Assembly: GCF_900095735.1 (NCBI RefSeq)
Contig: NZ_FNLO01000003.1
Span: forward strand, 1-64,000
Direction: 5' to 3'
Length of the DNA: 64,000 nucleotides
Origin: Chitinasiproducens palmae
GTDB lineage: Bacteria; Pseudomonadota; Gammaproteobacteria; Burkholderiales; Burkholderiaceae
Shown: one piece after another, positions 1 through 10,109 of the stretch
Layout: each line of letters begins with the position of its first letter
Position numbering within the stretch: the stretch's first letter is position 1
Position numbers and translations under genes: made by a program
The notes under the pieces: model-generated
Database searches by the model: none
Seen by the model: the letters and a program-made list of their open reading frames with translations, nothing else
Told to the model about the DNA's origin: nothing

Positions 1-335
1 ACATGTGCGCTTACCATTTTTTTGCGTTGATCTCCTTCATCACTTCGATTTCGAGATCCCGCTCCGCCAACAGCTTCTTGAGCCGCCCGTTCTCCGACTC
101 CAGCGCTTTAAGCCGCTTCACGTCGTCGCTCATCATCTCACCAAACCGCTTGCGCCAGGCGTAGATCGACGCCTCGCTCACTCCGTGACGCTTGGCCACC
201 TCCGCGATCGGTGCTGTATCCGCCTCCCGCAAAATCCGCACAATCTGCTCGTCGCTATATCGGCCCTTCTTCATGACGCTCCCACCCTCGATGCGCCATT
301 ATCCCAGATCAATTTGGTCTTACATTACCGGGACA
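1..335 (-). mobile_element. IS3-family insertion sequence, left part only
   Basis: This is the start of an IS3-family element whose remainder lies beyond the window edge. It holds orfA on the minus strand. The element end is placed at 335 because the HsdS reading frame stops matching there and the minus strand then reads TGTCCCGGTAATGTAAGACC, a plausible terminal repeat. The target duplication cannot be checked because the other end is missing. The element sits inside hsdS and truncates it. The exact IS name was not determined. Confidence 0.8.
11..274 (-). CDS. IS3-family transposase OrfA
   Basis: This 87-residue protein has the usual OrfA layout: an N-terminal helix-turn-helix (about residues 8-45, including the stretch VAKRHGVSEASIYAWRKRFG) followed by a leucine-zipper-like coiled coil (about 55-80). 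It binds the IS ends and regulates transposition. Near its 3' end the minus strand has a run of seven A (positions 17-23), then TGG and a TAA stop. In IS3 elements such a run is the slippery site for -1 frameshifting that makes the OrfAB transposase. After a -1 shift the next codons read ATG GTA AGC, consistent with orfB continuing off the window. Confidence 0.9.
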   Translation of the reverse strand: MKKGRYSDEQIVRILREADTAPIAEVAKRHGVSEASIYAWRKRFGEMMSDDVKRLKALESENGRLKKLLAERDLEIEVMKEINAKKW

Positions 336-1394
336 GGTCACCGCTTCTCGAAGCCACTCATATACAGCGTGAAAGACATAAAGCAGGTAACCACCATTCA
401 GTTGCGCTCCCGGACAAATAGCTGCAAGATTTTGGTTGATCGTGGCATCTATGAGTAGACGAGCAGACATTCCACGAGTCTTACCTTGCCCAATCATGCC
501 GACGATGACAGTTCCTATTGGCAAAATCCGTAGTGAACATTTTTCAAGCGCATACTGCGTGATGAACTCTCCCGCATCACGAATATGAACTTGATTCACC
601 TCCCCGGAGGCCAACCACGGAACATCTCCATCTGTCCAATATGCATCTACGTCACGACTTGGAGTAGTTCCGTTTTCCACCGTGGCGTAATACCCTAGGC
701 CGGCAACTGTCCAATGCGCGGGAACCACCGGCATCCACGCGTAGCCGGACTCCTTCATTGGGGCGTTGGAGTCGAGGCCACGGGTGACGGCGTGCGAGAT
801 GGTGGCCTGGCGCTTTTCTGCCAGCAGCGTGAGGAGCTTTTCCTGCTCGGCAATCAGCGCATCAATCTTCCCGGTCTCGCGGTCGAGGAAGGCTGCAATC
901 GCTTTCTGTTCTGGTTTGGGTGGCAAAGCCAAGGTGATGGCTTTCATCTCGCCGTAATTCGTACTCCACAAATCAGCGACAATGCCCTTGCCATAGCGGT
1001 AATACTCTTCTTGAAAAGCCACCGAACGGAACAAATGATGGACAAAGCGGCCATGTAACCCGTTGTCAGGACAGACGACAGTGTTGATGAGCGATACCGA
1101 GCCGTCGAGTTCAGACAGTCCAGATGAGCCTTTACGATCCGACCGGCTGTTGATTACAAAATCCCCTGCCAGCACGCATTTACGGTTGTCATTGTCATCC
1201 GTTTTGGCTGCCGTTTCGAGCTGAGGGACAATACCATTTTTGGTAACGGACAGAGGCGGATAGTCGATGTCACTGACTTTCTCGCGGCGTTCCGAGAAAC
1301 GAGCGCCGATACGAGTAAGCTGCCAATGCTCCGGCACCATGCCCAGCCATGCCGCACGGCTTTCCTTGTAGGCTGCATAGGTTGGCAAACTCAT
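309..1394 (-). pseudogene. hsdS: Type I restriction specificity subunit HsdS, truncated by IS
   Basis: HsdS is the DNA-recognition subunit of a type I restriction-modification enzyme. The open frame starts with ATG at 1394, overlapping the hsdM stop by 4 bp (ATGA). The first target-recognition domain is complete (WQLTRIGARFSERR onward), followed by the central conserved helix (about residues 165-205, PPKPEQKAIAAFLDRETGKI) and most of a second domain beginning near WMPVVPAHW. About residue 352 HsdS sequence gives way to nine IS-encoded residues and a stop. Family members are usually 390-450 residues, so the second domain and the final conserved region are damaged or lost. The gene is less GC-rich than the chromosome. 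It may still give a partial specificity protein. Confidence 0.85.
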
Positions 1395-3229
1395 TCTGCC
1401 AACTCTCCAAGCATCTTCATGATGTTGGCTGAAACCGCCTTCAATTCCTCATCAATCGTATGCAGATCACGCGGTGGTTCAAACACATAGAAATGCCGAT
1501 TGAACGGAATTTCATAGCCTACCTTGCTTTTCTCTTCGTCGATCCAGGCATCCGCCGCATGTGGCAACACCTCCCGCTTGAAGTAAGCGCCGATATCCTC
1601 TGACAGCGGCACATTCTCGGTATCACGCAGCGCACTATCCGCCTGCTTTTTGCCCTTCTGCTTGCCTTTGACGCCGAGGACGATTTTGCCCTGCTCGTCG
1701 CGCAGCGGCCGTTCCACCGTAATGGTGGTGTAGCCAAAGTCCTGATTGCGGAAGATGCGTGAGATTGGCGCAACCTTCACCTTGCCGCCCGCAGGCGCCT
1801 CCGGCGGCCTGTTACCCGCCTCGACCACGCAACGGCCGATCTCCTTGCCTTCCGCGTCGAACGTCGTTGCAAGCTCCGCTTCGACACATTCGCCGAACAG
1901 GCGCGTCACCGTTGCGATCTGCTCGTCATTCATTTCCTTGCGCTTGCTGCCGAGGCTTTTGCGCATCTTCTGCCAGAAGCTGGAAGCGTCGATCAGTTGC
2001 ACATGGCCCTTGCGCTGCTTCGGCTTCTTGTTCGACAAAATCCACACATAAGTGGCGATGCCGGTGTTGTAGAACATGTCGGTCGGCAGGCCGACGATGG
2101 CCTCCACCAGATCATTCTCCAGCACATAGCGGCGGATTTCCGATTCACCCGAACCCGCGCCCCCGGTGAACAGCGGTGATCCGTTCAGCACAATGCCGAA
2201 GCGGCTACCGCCATCTTGCGCCGGGCGCATTTTGCTGATGAGGTGCATCAGGAACAGCATGGAGCCATCGGACACGCGCGGCAGGCCGGGGCCGAAGCGG
2301 CCATCGAAACCTTGTCGCTCATGCTCGTTGCGAACGGACTTTTCGACCTTTTTCCACTCCACCCCGAATGGCGGGTTGGAAAGCATATAGTCGAACTTGC
2401 TCCCCCCATGCCCGTCATCCGACAGCGTGTTGCCGGGGATGATGTTGGCGACATTCTGACCCTTGATGAGCATGTCCGCCTTGCAGATGGCGTAGGATTC
2501 GTCGTTGAGCTCCTGCCCATACATGGTCAGGCGCGCGGCCGAGTTATGCTCCAGCAGATATTCACCGGCCACAGAGAGCATGCCGCCGGTTCCAGCGGTC
2601 GGGTCGTAGATAGTACGCACCACGGCGTTGCCCGAGGTCAGCACGTCGTCATCCTCGATGAACAGCAGGTTCACCATCAGGCGGATGACTTCGCGCGGGG
2701 TGAAGTGTTCACCGGCGGTCTCGTTGGAGATTTCCGCGAATTTGCGGATCAGCTCCTCGAACACCAGGCCCATCTGCGTGTTGTCCACCTCGTCCGGGTG
2801 CAGTTCGATATTGGCGAATTTCTCGGTCACCAGATACAGCAGGTTGGCTTTGGCCAGCCGCTCGACCTGGGCATAGAAATCGAACCGCTCGAAAATGTCG
2901 CGCGCCGCCGGCGAGAAGGCTTGCACATAGGCATAAAGGTTCTGGCGGATATGATCCTGGTCGCCCAGCAGCTTCACCAAGTCCAGCGGCGAGGTGTTGT
3001 AGAAGGACTGCCCGGCCTTGCGCAGCAGGAAGGGATCAGGGTTCAGGCCAGCCTTGGTCTTGGCCTCGAACTCGGCCAGCACCGCCGGCTTGGCGGCTTC
3101 CAGCACACAATCAAGGCGGCGCAGCACCGTAAACGGCAGAATGACGCGCCCATATTCAGACTGCTTGTAATCACCGCGCAGCAGGTCGGCGACAGACCAG
3201 ATGAGAGAGGATAATGCTTGGTGGTTCAT
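1391..3229 (-). CDS. hsdM: Type I restriction-modification methyltransferase HsdM
   Basis: This 612-residue N6-adenine methyltransferase subunit transfers a methyl group from SAM to adenine in the site chosen by HsdS. It shows the N-terminal HsdM helical domain ([20 protein letters not shown], about residues 11-30), the SAM-binding motif DPTAGTGG (about 208-215) and the catalytic NPPFG (about 288-292). The length is normal and the frame is intact. It is the first gene of an hsdM-hsdS unit. hsdR is not in the window and would have to lie past the IS element or elsewhere, so whether restriction occurs is unknown. Confidence 0.95.
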   Translation of the reverse strand: MNHQALSSLIWSVADLLRGDYKQSEYGRVILPFTVLRRLDCVLEAAKPAVLAEFEAKTKAGLNPDPFLLRKAGQSFYNTSPLDLVKLLGDQDHIRQNLYAYVQAFSPAARDIFERFDFYAQVERLAKANLLYLVTEKFANIELHPDEVDNTQMGLVFEELIRKFAEISNETAGEHFTPREVIRLMVNLLFIEDDDVLTSGNAVVRTIYDPTAGTGGMLSVAGEYLLEHNSAARLTMYGQELNDESYAICKADMLIKGQNVANIIPGNTLSDDGHGGSKFDYMLSNPPFGVEWKKVEKSVRNEHERQGFDGRFGPGLPRVSDGSMLFLMHLISKMRPAQDGGSRFGIVLNGSPLFTGGAGSGESEIRRYVLENDLVEAIVGLPTDMFYNTGIATYVWILSNKKPKQRKGHVQLIDASSFWQKMRKSLGSKRKEMNDEQIATVTRLFGECVEAELATTFDAEGKEIGRCVVEAGNRPPEAPAGGKVKVAPISRIFRNQDFGYTTITVERPLRDEQGKIVLGVKGKQKGKKQADSALRDTENVPLSEDIGAYFKREVLPHAADAWIDEEKSKVGYEIPFNRHFYVFEPPRDLHTIDEELKAVSANIMKMLGELAE

Positions 3230-3301
3230 GGGTGAGGCCTTGTACGCGCGTATTGACTATATCGGTTGGCTGAAGCGGCCCGGCTGCCGCGAACGATGCC
3301 G

Positions 3302-3961
3302 TTAGTGAGGGGACACAGGCTTTTCCTGTGGCGTGATCGCGCCGACGTGTTTGTAAAGTGTCGTACGTGACACCCCATAGCGCCGCGCCACATCGGCTAC
3401 CTGGATGTCCGGGTCGCGCAGGAGGGCCTTGATCTCGCGCACTTGCTTCTCGTTCAGCTTGGGCTTGCGGCCGCCTGAGCGGCCTCGGGCGCGCGCTGCG
3501 GCCAGGCCGGCATAGGTGCGCTCACGGATCAAGTTGCGCTCGAACTCCACGAGGGCGGCGAAGACATCGAAGACCAGCTTCCCAGCGGCGCTGCCCGTTT
3601 CGATTTTTTCGGTAAGGCTTTCAAAGCCGATGCCGCTGCGTTCGAGGGCGGCCACGATCTGCACCAAATCGGGCAAGCTACGGCCGAGCCGATCCAGCCG
3701 CCACACCACCAGCGTGTCACCGGTGCGCAGGGCTTTGCGGCATTGTTCAAGCTCCGGTCGCACGGCGTTTTTCCCGCTTGCAGCTTCCTCGTAGATTACG
3801 TGGCACCCCGCCTGCTGAAGCGCGTCACGCTGCAGGTCCAGTTGGTCTTTAGGGGAGACCCGTGCATACCCAATACGCTGATTCGGTAACGGAACCGGGG
3901 TATTGAAACTTGACGAGAATGTTAACTCGGCAATTGAGGTTCGGAAAGTCCCGAATGCCAT
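3302..3961 (-). CDS. Serine recombinase (resolvase/invertase family)
   Basis: This is a small serine recombinase of about 219 residues. The catalytic domain begins with RIGYARVSPKDQ, whose serine is the expected nucleophile, and continues with the conserved VVWRLDRLGRSL and a region near EFERNLIRERT. The C-terminus is a helix-turn-helix (VADVARRYGVSRTTLYKH). This layout matches Tn3-type TnpR and Pin-like invertases. ATG at 3961 leaves about 28 extra residues before the conserved start. The frame also stays open upstream to 4189, but that part runs through integrase remnants and is not conserved. No Tn3 transposase is visible. It could be a resolvase left from a transposon or a plasmid-type resolvase. 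Confidence 0.85.
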   Translation of the reverse strand: MAFGTFRTSIAELTFSSSFNTPVPLPNQRIGYARVSPKDQLDLQRDALQQAGCHVIYEEAASGKNAVRPELEQCRKALRTGDTLVVWRLDRLGRSLPDLVQIVAALERSGIGFESLTEKIETGSAAGKLVFDVFAALVEFERNLIRERTYAGLAAARARGRSGGRKPKLNEKQVREIKALLRDPDIQVADVARRYGVSRTTLYKHVGAITPQEKPVSPH

Positions 3962-4016
3962 TTTTTGATCCGTCCAGGAACCACCGTTTTCTGGGCACCG
4001 AGTTTGGCGAATGAAG

Positions 4017-4041
4017 AAAAGATCATCCAGCGTGATCTTTT
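4017..4041. repeat. Perfect interrupted palindrome next to the recombinase gene
   Basis: AAAAGATCA at 4017-4025 and TGATCTTTT at 4033-4041 form a 9-bp perfect inverted repeat with a 7-bp spacer. It lies between the serine recombinase start and the 3' end of the integrase remnant, where a resolution site for a resolvase would be expected. It could equally be a hairpin terminator. Function is inferred from position only. Confidence 0.5.
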
Positions 4042-4110
4042 CGGGATAAATGCAAACCTCGGCCTGTCCACCAAAAGCGATCCCGGGCAAGGCAATCATG
4101 CGCTTCTCCC

Positions 4111-5368
4111 TCACAAAGCCGGGCTGAGCACCGTGACCGACACGTCCTCCGGCACCAGCTTCGGCACATGCGTGCGTCCGTCGAACCATGCATCCACCAT
4201 GTCGGCGACTCCTGGCGCACGTGCCGCCGCGGCCCGGCGTACTCGGCCTTGTTGTAGACCGAGCGCGAAGTCCGGCTGCCCTCTTCGTGAGCCAGACACT
4301 TCTCTATCCAGTCCCCATTGAGGCCGACCTCGTTGAGCAGCGTGGACGCGGTGCGCCGATGGTCGTGCACCGTGAATGGCTCCAGCGGCAGCCCGGCTTC
4401 CTTGGCACGTGACCCGATGAGCTGGGTCACCCGGTTGAGCGTTGCATGCGACATGCACCGATCGGGGTCATAGCGCGACGGCAGCACGAACCGCGAGCCC
4501 GCCGCGCAGGTGTGCAAGGCCACGAAAATGTCCACCGCCTGCCGCGACAGGTAGACCACGTGCGGCTTGCGCCCCTTCATCCGCACCTTCGGAATCGTTC
4601 AGGTGGCGTTCTCGAAATCCACCTCGTTTCAGTTCGCCTCGACCAGTTCGCTCTTGCGCACCATCGTCAGAAGGATCAGGCGCAAGGCCAGCCGGATGGT
4701 CGGATAGGACGCGATGGTCTCCAGTTGGTGGAAGGCCAGCCGGATCTCGGCCGGCGAGAGCGCCCCGGTCCTTGGGAACAAAGGTCGCGATCGAGGCTGC
4801 CCTCACGTCGTCAGCCGGATTGCTAAGCCGTTCGCCATGCAGGATGGCAAAGGCATAGACCTGCTTCACGATGTCTCGGATGTGGATGGCCGTAGCGGCG
4901 CGCCGCGCGCCTTCACCTTGTTGCACAACGGCCGCAGGTCGTCGGGGGTGACTTCCCTCAGCTTGCGATTCTGGAAGACCGGCAGGATGTCGCGGTCGAT
5001 GATGTGCTTGCGCATCGCCCGTGTGCTGTCGGCCATGCGGGCATCGGCCAGCCAGCGTTCCGTCATCTCGCCGAAGGTGCTGGCGGCCGTCAGCCTCCGT
5101 TTGGCCCGCTGCTTCTCCAGCGCCGGGGAAAGGCCCTGATCGACCGAGCGCTTGGCGTCGAGCAGTCGCTCGCGTGCCATGGCCAGCGACATGCCGCCGG
5201 CCCGTACCGTCCAAGCGTGACCGTCTCGCGGCGCCCGTTGAGACGGTAGTCGTAGCGGAAGGTGACGGTACCGGCGGTCGATACCGCCACGTACATGCCA
5301 TCGCGGTCAAAAACCTTATAAACCTTGGACTTAGGCTTGAGATTGCGCAGTGCTGCGTCGGTGAGCAT
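4111..5368 (-). pseudogene. Decayed P4-type tyrosine integrase of a genomic island
   Basis: The remnant spans a full-length P4-like site-specific integrase, about 415 codons, broken into pieces. The N-terminal domain begins with ATG at 5368 (LTDAALRNLKPKSKVYKVFD) and runs to TLGRYGP near 5205. A new frame carries MSLAMARERLLDAKRSV to about 4905, and another carries HIRDIVKQVYAFAILHGERL to about 4770. A fourth carries the catalytic part (FTVHDHRRTASTLL with the H-x-x-R box, then CLAHE and VYNKAEY). The C-terminus returns in a further frame (DMVDAWFDGRTHVPKLVPED) and ends at 4111. There are also two in-frame TGA codons at 4599-4601 and 4629-4631, where the family usually has tryptophan. The gene cannot make a working integrase without a helper. 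Confidence 0.88.
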
Positions 5369-5396
5369 TGAGGGTGTTCTTCCTGTTCGTGACGGC

Positions 5397-5544
5397 TTTT
5401 ACCGTCAGGGACCTGGAGACCCGTTGATGCTCGGAAAGCCGCATGAAATAAGCTTTCCTCAGGAGTTTTTTACCGTCAAAGACCGGTTCGGTCTCAATAG
5501 TAAACGGGAAGGTCTGGATCCGACCTCCGGGGCTTACCGTCGGT
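5397..5544. repeat. Direct repeats TTTTACCGTCA-N2-GACC upstream of the integrase
   Basis: Two near-identical 17-bp copies, TTTTACCGTCAGGGACC at 5397-5413 and TTTTACCGTCAAAGACC at 5468-5484, are spaced 71 bp apart. A shorter relative, CTTACCGTCGGT, lies at 5533-5544. They sit between the integrase start and guaA, where arm-type binding sites for integrase or excisionase are normally found. That role is inferred from position. The rest of 5369-5669 holds no gene that I can recognise. Confidence 0.5.
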
Positions 5545-5669
5545 TCTGTCGCCGACCCGTTCTGCTGGCCGGCGATAGCCACCGATAGAAAACGCGACTT
5601 ATACGTTTAAAATCAACGACTTAAGTCACACCTACCGATACCTGGCGGTAGCCCCCGAAAGACGCTCCG

Positions 5670-5690
5670 TCACTCCCACTCAATCGTCGC
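5670..5690. other. Probable island attachment site in the 3' end of guaA
   Basis: The last codons of guaA (encoding ATIEWE and the stop) mark a sharp boundary. Conserved chromosomal genes lie on one side, and 5.7 kb of IS, restriction and recombinase genes lie on the other, with an integrase reading away in the same direction as guaA. The 3' end of guaA is an established insertion hotspot for islands with this integrase type. The second att copy would lie outside the window, so the exact core cannot be shown here. Confidence 0.6.
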
Positions 5691-7253
5691 CGGCGGCTTC
5701 CCAGAAATGTCATACACGACCCGGTTAATCCCCCGCACTTCATTGATGATCCGATTCGACACGTGCCCGAGCAGTTCGTGCGGCAGGTGTGCCCAGTGGG
5801 CGGTCATGAAGTCCTGGGTCTGGACGGCGCGGAGTGCGACGACGTACTCGTAGGTGCGGCCGTCGCCCATCACGCCGACGCTCTTGACCGGCAGGAAGAC
5901 GGCGAATGCCTGGCTGGTGAGGTCGTACCAGGTCTTGCCGCTGCTCGGTTCGACCATCTCGCGCAGGGTTTCGATGAAGATGGCGTCGGCGCGGCGCAGC
6001 AGGTCGGCGAAGTCGCGTTTGACTTCGCCGAGGATGCGCACGCCCAGGCCGGGGCCGGGGAACGGGTGGCGGTAGACCATTGCGGGCGGCAGGCCAAGCT
6101 TGACGCCGAGTTCGCGGACTTCGTCCTTGAACAGTTCGCGCAGCGGCTCGACCAGCTTCAGTTGCAGGTCTTCGGGCAGGCCGCCGACGTTGTGGTGGCT
6201 TTTGATGGTGGCGGCGCCCTTCTTGCCGTGGCCGGCGGATTCGATGACGTCGGGGTAGATGGTGCCTTGGGCGAGCCATTTGGCGTCGGTCAGCTTGCTG
6301 GCTTCGGCCTTGAACACTTCGACGAATTCGCGGCCAATGATCTTGCGTTTGGCTTCGGGGTCGGTGACGCCGGCGAGTTTGCCGAGGAAGGCATCGCTTG
6401 CGTCGACGTGGATGACCTTGACTCCGAGGTGGGAGCCGAAGGTTTCCATTACCTGCTCGGCTTCGTTGAGTCGCAGCAGGCCGTGGTCGACGAACACGCA
6501 GGTCAGTTGGTCGCCGATCGCACGGTGCAGCAGCGCGGCGGCGACGGACGAGTCGACGCCGCCGGAAAGGCCGAGGATGACGTGTTCGTTGCCGACCTGC
6601 GCGCGGATCTTTTCGATCGCTTCGTCGATGTAGCTGCCCATCTCCCAATCGGCGCGCGCGGCGCAGATGTCGAGCACGAAGCGCTGGAGGATGGCGGTGC
6701 CCTTCACGGTATGCGTGACTTCGGGGTGGAACTGCACGCCGTAGAAGCCGCGGGCTTCGTCGGCGATGCCGGCGACCGGGCAGGACGGCGTGGAGGCCAT
6801 CAGCTTGAAGCCTTCCGGCATGCGTTCGACCTTGTCGCCATGGCTCATCCACACCTTGAGCATGCCGTGGCCTTCGGCGGTGCGGCTGTCCTCGATGCCG
6901 TCGAGCAGGCGGGTATGGCCGTGCGCGCGCACTTCGGCGTAGCCGAATTCGCGGACATTCGACGATGCGACGCCACCGCCGAGCTGCTGCGCCATCGTCT
7001 GCATGCCGTAGCAGATGCCGAGCACGGGCACGCCCAGTTCAAACACCACGGACGGCGCGCGCGGGGTATCGCCTTCCGTCACGGAGCTAGGCCCGCCCGA
7101 CAGAATGATGCCCTTCGGCGCGAATGCACGGATCGCCGCCTCGTCCATGTCGTACGGATGGATTTCGGAATAGACGTGCGCTTCACGCACGCGGCGCGCG
7201 ATCAGTTGCGTCACCTGGGAGCCGAAATCGAGGATCAGGATCTTGTCGTGCAT
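5670..7253 (-). CDS. guaA: GMP synthase (glutamine-hydrolysing)
   Basis: GuaA converts XMP to GMP using ATP and glutamine, the last step of GMP synthesis. The N-terminal amidotransferase domain has [15 protein letters not shown] and the catalytic cysteine in GICYGMQ. The ATP pyrophosphatase domain has the PP-loop [14 protein letters not shown], and the protein ends in the conserved ATIEWE. ATG at 7253 gives [13 protein letters not shown], the usual start, and 527 residues. An in-frame TTG at 7271 would add six residues. It is downstream of guaB and a membrane-protein gene, behind a hairpin terminator. Its 3' end appears to be the target of the adjacent island, yet its coding sequence is complete. 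Confidence 0.97.
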   Translation of the reverse strand: MHDKILILDFGSQVTQLIARRVREAHVYSEIHPYDMDEAAIRAFAPKGIILSGGPSSVTEGDTPRAPSVVFELGVPVLGICYGMQTMAQQLGGGVASSNVREFGYAEVRAHGHTRLLDGIEDSRTAEGHGMLKVWMSHGDKVERMPEGFKLMASTPSCPVAGIADEARGFYGVQFHPEVTHTVKGTAILQRFVLDICAARADWEMGSYIDEAIEKIRAQVGNEHVILGLSGGVDSSVAAALLHRAIGDQLTCVFVDHGLLRLNEAEQVMETFGSHLGVKVIHVDASDAFLGKLAGVTDPEAKRKIIGREFVEVFKAEASKLTDAKWLAQGTIYPDVIESAGHGKKGAATIKSHHNVGGLPEDLQLKLVEPLRELFKDEVRELGVKLGLPPAMVYRHPFPGPGLGVRILGEVKRDFADLLRRADAIFIETLREMVEPSSGKTWYDLTSQAFAVFLPVKSVGVMGDGRTYEYVVALRAVQTQDFMTAHWAHLPHELLGHVSNRIINEVRGINRVVYDISGKPPATIEWE

Positions 7254-7283
7254 GGCTGGCGATGTGCTCAAAAGGGTCCAATC

Positions 7284-7326
7284 AATAAAGAAGCGACGGC
7301 AATGCCGTATCGGGCATTGCCGTCGC
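7284..7326 (-). terminator. 14-bp perfect hairpin before guaA (terminator or attenuator)
   Basis: GCGACGGCAATGCC (7293-7306) and GGCATTGCCGTCGC (7313-7326) are perfect inverse copies around a 6-nt loop. Read on the minus strand, the hairpin is followed by TTCTTTATT, a T-rich tail. It lies after the membrane-protein stop at 7414 and only about 30-40 nt before the guaA start, so it should limit read-through from guaB into guaA. Read-through could be regulated, but nothing in the sequence proves that. Confidence 0.75.
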
Positions 7327-7413
7327 TGTCCAACTCGGTCTTCGCATCAAGGCCCCTGCGGCAGCTGCCGCCCAGGCCGTTTCCGGCAATGTGGTCGGCC
7401 GGTACGCGTTCGA

Positions 7414-8394
7414 TCAAAGCAGCGGTTCGTCGGGTCGGCGGCGCGGTGCCGTGCCGACCGGCGTCAAAACGGGTTCATCGCGGACCAACGTGTCGCCGCT
7501 CGGCGTGACCGTGGTGCTGGTCGGTTCGCCGTGTACCGGCGCGCCGACGGGCCGCGTGGTGGTGGTGACCGTGGTGCGCGGATCGATGGCGCCCGGCGCC
7601 ACGGTGGGGCTGCGCAGCACGGGTTCGTCGGCGGCAGTCACCGGGCGCGTCACGCGCGGATCGACGCCTTCCGGGACGGTACGGCCCAGGTCACGGTCGC
7701 GCTGCGACAGCGTCGCGCCGTCGAGATCGTGCCGAACCACACGCGGCGTTGCGCTTACCACGGTCTCGCGCTCGACGACGACCGGACGGGCCGTTCCGGC
7801 CGCCGTTTCATGGAGCGGCGCACCCGCGACCGGCGTCGCCGTCGTTGTAGTCGTCGTGGTGGTTGCGACCGGCGCCACCGGCGATGCTACCGGCGTAGCC
7901 ACGGGCACGGCGACCGGCTCGGCCACCACCGGACGCTCGGCCAGCGCCTTGCGTTCGGCACGCTCCGCCGATGCCGCGCCTTCGGCGGCGAGGCGATCGC
8001 GCCAGCGCACGCTGGAGCCCATCTTGACCTGGATCAGTCCCAGCAACAGCACGACCGCGGCGGCGATCGACGCCACGACCAGATAATTGGTGCTCAGTTC
8101 CGGCACGCGCAGGCCGATCATCCAGACCAAGGCGAACGCCGAGGCGATCCACATCGTGTGGCCGGTGACCTTGCCGACCGCACCGGTCAACGCACCGTTG
8201 AAGGCCGCGACCAGCATCATCGCGCCGCCGCCCGCCACGACCACGCCGAGCAGTTGTCCAAGCAGCGCCGGCTGGGCGGCAAACGCGTCCAGCGGCGGCA
8301 GCAGGGACAACCACGGTGTAAGCAGAAACACTGCCGCGATGACCAATGCGATGCATCCATCCACAATCAACAAGGTTCGCAGCAATGCTTTCAT
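7414..8394 (-). CDS. Membrane protein of unknown function between guaB and guaA
   Basis: I do not recognise a named family. The 326-residue protein starts with ATG at 8394, only 4 bp after the guaB stop, so it is almost certainly co-transcribed with guaB. Four hydrophobic segments are visible (about residues 5-25, 44-68, 80-97 and 103-124). They are followed by a long polar tail (130-326) that is probably disordered and rich in Thr, Pro, Val and Ala, including a run of eight threonines. The membrane part resembles small integral membrane proteins, and the tail looks like low-complexity expansion. The link to purine synthesis is positional only. Confidence 0.8.
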   Translation of the reverse strand: MKALLRTLLIVDGCIALVIAAVFLLTPWLSLLPPLDAFAAQPALLGQLLGVVVAGGGAMMLVAAFNGALTGAVGKVTGHTMWIASAFALVWMIGLRVPELSTNYLVVASIAAAVVLLLGLIQVKMGSSVRWRDRLAAEGAASAERAERKALAERPVVAEPVAVPVATPVASPVAPVATTTTTTTTATPVAGAPLHETAAGTARPVVVERETVVSATPRVVRHDLDGATLSQRDRDLGRTVPEGVDPRVTRPVTAADEPVLRSPTVAPGAIDPRTTVTTTTRPVGAPVHGEPTSTTVTPSGDTLVRDEPVLTPVGTAPRRRPDEPLL

Positions 8395-8398
8395 GGTC

Positions 8399-9891
<1,493 letters not shown>

Positions 9892-10109
9892 CGCGAGACG
9901 CGCCACGGCGTGGGAGCCGTGCTATCCTTTTGGCCCCTATCAAGCGCGGGATCCGGCGTCGCCGGTCCACGGCAGCGGGCGGTCCGGGGGCCGTCATGGA
10001 AACGCGGTGCCGCAACGGCGCCGACACCGCGCCGCCGACGGTGCGGTGAGCGGCCCGGCAGTGCCGAATCGTCCCAGTCGCGGCCGCGCGCAGTTGTTTT
10101 GCGAGACTC

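Noticed and set aside
3962-4189. N-terminal extension of the serine recombinase up to 4189
   Set aside because: This part overlaps the integrase 3' remnant, has no family similarity, and the conserved catalytic domain begins only after 3961.
4111-5368. Integrase frameshifts as sequencing errors
   Set aside because: Some fifty other genes in the window are intact, and the integrase also carries two stop codons, so true decay is more likely.
5369-5669. tRNA gene as the integration target of the integrase
   Set aside because: No cloverleaf or T-loop sequence was seen. The guaA 3' end explains the boundary better.
5763-7508. Large plus-strand frame opposite guaA
   Set aside because: Antisense shadow of a conserved gene. 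The sequence is only Asp/Val/Gly/His-rich low complexity.
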